The translations under genes were made by a program, and so were the position numbers. This document shows positions 59,633 through 64,000 of a stretch of DNA of 64,000 nucleotides, in pieces. The notes under the pieces are model-generated. The model worked only from the letters and a program-made list of their open reading frames with translations, did not search any database and had not been told where the DNA came from. Positions within the stretch are counted from its first letter, which is position 1. Each line of letters opens with the position of its first letter. The DNA lies in NCBI RefSeq assembly GCF_025564085.1, contig NZ_JAMGZJ010000064.1, positions 1 to 64,000 of the forward strand, in the 5' to 3' direction. The stretch comes from Silvania confinis (GTDB lineage: Bacteria; Pseudomonadota; Gammaproteobacteria; Enterobacterales; Enterobacteriaceae).

Positions 59633-60379
59633 TTACCAGTAGTGTTCAGCAGTCATATGGCCCGGCCGACGACGCAAATGTTTGGTCATCTGTCGGGTCG
59701 TTTTCAGCAGTTCCTGGGTATCGCGCACCATCTGCGGGTTGCCACACAGCATCACATGACAGGTTTCAGCCGCCATTGACAGACCCACGGCCGCTTCGAG
59801 CTCGCCATTTTCAATCAGCGCCGGCACACGTCCGGTCAGGGAACCTTCCACCGTTTCGCGACTGACCACCGTCTGAATTTTCAGTTTGCCTTCATAGCGT
59901 TTTTGTAATTCCAGCATCAATGGCAGATAGCTCAAATCGGCGGCATAGCGCGCGGCGTGAACCAGCACGATATTTTTAAACCGTTCCAGGTCCTGTCCGT
60001 ACTGCAGAATAGAAAGGTAAGGGCCGATGGCGGTACCGGTTGCCAGCATCCACAGCGTGTCGCAGGCCGGAACTTCATCCAGCACGAAGAAACCTGCCGC
60101 TTCGCTCACAATCTGGATCTCATCGCCAGGCTTGAGTGCCGCCAACCGCGGGCTCAGTTTGCCATCGGGGACGGTGACCAGATAGAACTCAAGATCCGGG
60201 TTATCCGGTGCGTTAACGTAGGAGTAGGCGCGCTGCACGCGTTCGCCGTCGATTTCCAGACCCAGCTTGGCGAATTGCCCGGCAGTGAAGGGATGGATGG
60301 GCGCATGGACGGTGAGACTAAATAGCGCATCGGTCCAGAATTCTACCTTTTTAACTTTACCTGTTACCCACTCGGCCAT
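59633..60379 (-). CDS. fpr: Ferredoxin/flavodoxin-NADP+ reductase
   Basis: Fpr transfers electrons between NADPH and flavodoxin or ferredoxin. The 248-residue protein has the FAD-binding RAYSYVNAP and NADP-binding LATGTAIGPYLS motifs, and the C-terminal GNPQMV and ending AEHYW. In E. coli fpr belongs to the SoxRS regulon. Confidence 0.96.
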   Translation of the reverse strand: MAEWVTGKVKKVEFWTDALFSLTVHAPIHPFTAGQFAKLGLEIDGERVQRAYSYVNAPDNPDLEFYLVTVPDGKLSPRLAALKPGDEIQIVSEAAGFFVLDEVPACDTLWMLATGTAIGPYLSILQYGQDLERFKNIVLVHAARYAADLSYLPLMLELQKRYEGKLKIQTVVSRETVEGSLTGRVPALIENGELEAAVGLSMAAETCHVMLCGNPQMVRDTQELLKTTRQMTKHLRRRPGHMTAEHYW

Positions 60380-60475
60380 GATGTTCTCCTGTGCTGATTT
60401 CTTGTTCTATCTTCCTTACCTGAGAGGCAGATTTCCAGCCCGTACGGGCCGGAAAGCTCAATTGATCAAACGGTA

Positions 60476-61486
60476 TTACAGAATGTGGGTCTGCACGTCG
60501 GGATCTTTGCGGTCCAGATAGTGAATCGACTGGATGCGGCGAATGGTGCGTGATTTGCCACGGATCAGCAGCGTTTCGGTGGTCGCCATGTTGCCTTTGC
60601 GGCTGATGCCGTCCAGCAGGTCACCCTTGGTGATGCCGGTGGCCGAGAAGATGACGTTATCGTTACGCGCCATGTCATCCAGCTGCAGGACGGTATTGGC
60701 TTCAATACCCATAGCGGCACAGCGCGCCAGCTCCTGCTCGCCGATAAGACGGTTCGCGTCGCTGTCGCCTTTTACCGCATGACGTGCCAGCAGGCGGCCC
60801 TGCATATCGCCATCTAGGGCGCGGATCGCCGCCGCTGAAATTACACCTTCCGGTGCGCCACCGATCCCGTACAGCACGTCGACTTCGCTGTCCGGCATAC
60901 AGGTGAGGATCGAGGCCGCGACGTCGCCATCGGGGATGGCAAACACGCGTACGCCCAGCTGCTGCATGTGAGCGATGACGGCATCATGACGGGGTTTCGC
61001 CAGAATAGTGACGGTCAGCTCGCTCAGCGGTTTATCCAGCGCGGCGGCAACGTTACGCAGGTTATCCGCCAGAGGCAGGTTCAGGTCGATAGCCCCTTTG
61101 GCGCCCGGCCCGACAATCAGCTTTTCCATGTACATATCCGGCGCATTAAGGAACGAACCTTTATCGCCCACCGCCAATACTGCCAGCGCGTTGGCCTGAC
61201 CCATGGCGGTCATGCGGGTGCCTTCAATCGGATCGACCGCGATATCCACCGCGTCGCCTTTGCCGGTACCGACTTTTTCACCAATAAACAGCATCGGCGC
61301 TTCGTCGATTTCACCTTCGCCAATCACGATGGTGCCGTCAATGTTGACCTGGTTGAGCACAATGCGCATCGCATGAACGGCAGCCCCGTCAGCGATATTC
61401 TTATCGCCGCGGCCAAGCCACTTGTAGCCCGCAAGGGCGGCGGCTTCGGTTACGCGGGAAAATTCGATAGCAAGTTCACGTTTCAT
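60476..61486 (-). CDS. glpX: Fructose-1,6-bisphosphatase class II
   Basis: GlpX dephosphorylates fructose 1,6-bisphosphate for gluconeogenesis. The 336-residue protein shows metal-binding motifs GEGEIDEAPML, DIAVDPIEGTRM and GGAPEGV. It is the third gene of the glpFKX operon. A 116-base gap with a hairpin repeat separates it from glpK. Confidence 0.97.
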   Translation of the reverse strand: MKRELAIEFSRVTEAAALAGYKWLGRGDKNIADGAAVHAMRIVLNQVNIDGTIVIGEGEIDEAPMLFIGEKVGTGKGDAVDIAVDPIEGTRMTAMGQANALAVLAVGDKGSFLNAPDMYMEKLIVGPGAKGAIDLNLPLADNLRNVAAALDKPLSELTVTILAKPRHDAVIAHMQQLGVRVFAIPDGDVAASILTCMPDSEVDVLYGIGGAPEGVISAAAIRALDGDMQGRLLARHAVKGDSDANRLIGEQELARCAAMGIEANTVLQLDDMARNDNVIFSATGITKGDLLDGISRKGNMATTETLLIRGKSRTIRRIQSIHYLDRKDPDVQTHIL

Positions 61487-61565
61487 TGAGTACTCGTGCG
61501 GTCAAAAGGAATTGCACGAAGTTTATCACAGAGTGGGGAGGGGCGAGGGGACCGGTGCGGTCAGT

Positions 61566-61592
61566 GCCCCTCTCCCCAGAGGAGAGAGGGGC
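61566..61592. repeat. Hairpin repeat between glpK and glpX
   Basis: GCCCCTCTC / GAGAGGGGC is a nine-base-pair hairpin in a CT-rich stretch related to the triple-hairpin element at 40743-40824. It sits within the glp operon and may protect glpFK mRNA or reduce glpX transcription. Confidence 0.65.
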
Positions 61593-61602
61593 AAAGAAAG
61601 GA

Positions 61603-63126
<1,524 letters not shown>

Positions 63127-63131
63127 TCAGA

Positions 63132-63977
63132 TTACAGCGAAGCGTTTTGTTGTGTGCCAGAGGTCGTGTCCTTCTCCTCGGCGATACAGGTGTCGCACGG
63201 CAAGTGGCGGCCAATCAGCTTACGATAGCCGAATGCGCCCAGCGCAGCACCTACAATGGGGCCGAACAGCGGCACCAGGAAGTAAGGAATGTCTTTCGCA
63301 CCGGTGAAAGCAACATCGCCCCAGCCTGCAAAGAAGGCGAAGGTTTTCGGTCCGATGTCGCGGGCCGGGTTCATGGCGAAGCCGGTCAGTGGTCCCATCG
63401 ATGCGCCGATAACCGCAATCAGCAGGCCGATCAGCAGCGGTGCCAGCGGCCCGCGCGGAATGCCGTTGCCATCATCGCCCAGCGCCATGATGACGCCCAT
63501 CAGGATCGCGGTAATCACCATTTCGACGGCAAAGGCCTGCACAAAATTAATGTGTGGGTTGGGATAGGTCGAGAAGATGCCCGCCAGCTCCAGACTTTCG
63601 GCGCTGCCGCGAACCATGTGGTGCGTTTGTTCAAAGTCGATAAACAGATTGTAATACAGGCCGTAAACCAGTGCTGCCGCGCAAAAGGCACCGGCAAACT
63701 GCGCCACGATATAGGGGGCGACTTTGCGCCCGTCAAAGCAGGCAAACAGCCATAACGCAATGGTCACCGCAGGGTTAAGATGCGCGCCAGAAACACCCGC
63801 GGTCAGGTAGATGGCCATCGCCACACCCAGACCCCAGATCACGCTGATTTCCCACTGACCGAAGCTGGCGCCCGCCACTTTCAGCGCCGCCACGCATCCG
63901 ACACCGAAGAAAATGAGCAATCCGGTACCCAGAAACTCGGCGATGCACTGACCTTTTAAGGTTGAGGTTTCACTCAT
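63132..63977 (-). CDS. glpF: Glycerol facilitator GlpF (aquaglyceroporin)
   Basis: GlpF is a 281-residue inner-membrane channel of the MIP family that admits glycerol. Six membrane segments and the two pore NPA motifs, HLNPAVT and MNPARD, are visible. It is the first gene of glpFKX; the promoter with GlpR and CRP sites lies beyond the right edge of the window. Confidence 0.98.
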   Translation of the reverse strand: MSETSTLKGQCIAEFLGTGLLIFFGVGCVAALKVAGASFGQWEISVIWGLGVAMAIYLTAGVSGAHLNPAVTIALWLFACFDGRKVAPYIVAQFAGAFCAAALVYGLYYNLFIDFEQTHHMVRGSAESLELAGIFSTYPNPHINFVQAFAVEMVITAILMGVIMALGDDGNGIPRGPLAPLLIGLLIAVIGASMGPLTGFAMNPARDIGPKTFAFFAGWGDVAFTGAKDIPYFLVPLFGPIVGAALGAFGYRKLIGRHLPCDTCIAEEKDTTSGTQQNASL

Positions 63978-64000
63978 AATCGGATCCTGAAAGAAAATTT

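Overview
The window is chromosomal DNA from a member of the Enterobacteriaceae. Gene order matches the Escherichia coli rrnA-mobBA-polA-glnALG-typA-fdo-rha-sodA-cpx-pfkA-tpiA-glpFKX interval almost gene for gene, and most proteins read as close E. coli homologues. The accessory content fits an Enterobacter, Lelliottia or Leclercia type organism better than E. coli: no sulfoquinovose operon, an ABC rhamnose importer in place of rhaT, raffinose genes, and an SLC13 permease between cdh and tpiA. The genus cannot be fixed from this sequence alone. I see no insertion sequence, prophage, integron or CRISPR array.

Layout. 1-160: 3' end of an rRNA operon (5S and its terminator). 211-7744: molybdenum cofactor nucleotide attachment (mobAB), yihD, the srkA-dsbA pair, yihG, polA and the Spot 42 sRNA. 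7800-11081: the GTPase gene engB, the CsrC sRNA, yihI, a small possible membrane-protein gene, and hemN. 11134-15438: the glnA-glnL-glnG nitrogen regulon with a sigma54 promoter and an array of NtrC sites. 15591-20615: typA, then a deletion scar holding the last 29 codons of an OmpL/KdgM-type porin, then yihX-yihY-dtd-fabY. 20635-22366: an accessory island with an esterase preceded by a strong LexA-like box, and a VapBC-type toxin-antitoxin pair. 22406-29143: formate dehydrogenase-O (fdoGHI with a selenocysteine UGA), fdhE and the divergent fdhD. 29257-35707: accessory genes comprising a DUF1471 protein, an AzlCD exporter with a divergent XRE-cupin regulator, and a raffinose/alpha-galactoside cluster (LacI regulator, GH36 alpha-galactosidase, MFS permease) with twin operators. 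35695-47614: the complete L-rhamnose system, a ~10 kb leftward operon (rhaBAD, a four-gene ABC importer, a lactaldehyde reductase, rhaM) with divergent rhaSR. 47803-52998: sodA, yiiM, cpxRA with divergent cpxP and the 3'UTR sRNA CpxQ, and fieF. 53172-63977: pfkA, sbp, cdh, an SLC13 permease, tpiA, yiiQ, yiiR, fpr and glpFKX.

How the genes work together. MobA/MobB mature the molybdenum cofactor that formate dehydrogenase-O needs; FdhD and FdhE serve the same enzyme, and DsbA handles periplasmic disulfides. CpxAR with CpxP and CpxQ monitors the envelope in which DsbA works. In the rha block, uptake, isomerisation, phosphorylation, aldol cleavage, lactaldehyde reduction and anomer conversion are encoded contiguously. 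GlpF, GlpK and GlpX with TpiA and PfkA link glycerol use to glycolysis and gluconeogenesis.

Most of the window is conserved backbone and I found no wholly new multi-gene system. The observations most worth following are the LexA-like box before the esterase, the porin remnant marking loss of the sulfoquinovose locus, the triple-hairpin element inside the rhamnose operon, the palindromic operator pair controlling azlCD and its regulator, and the small ORF directly before hemN.
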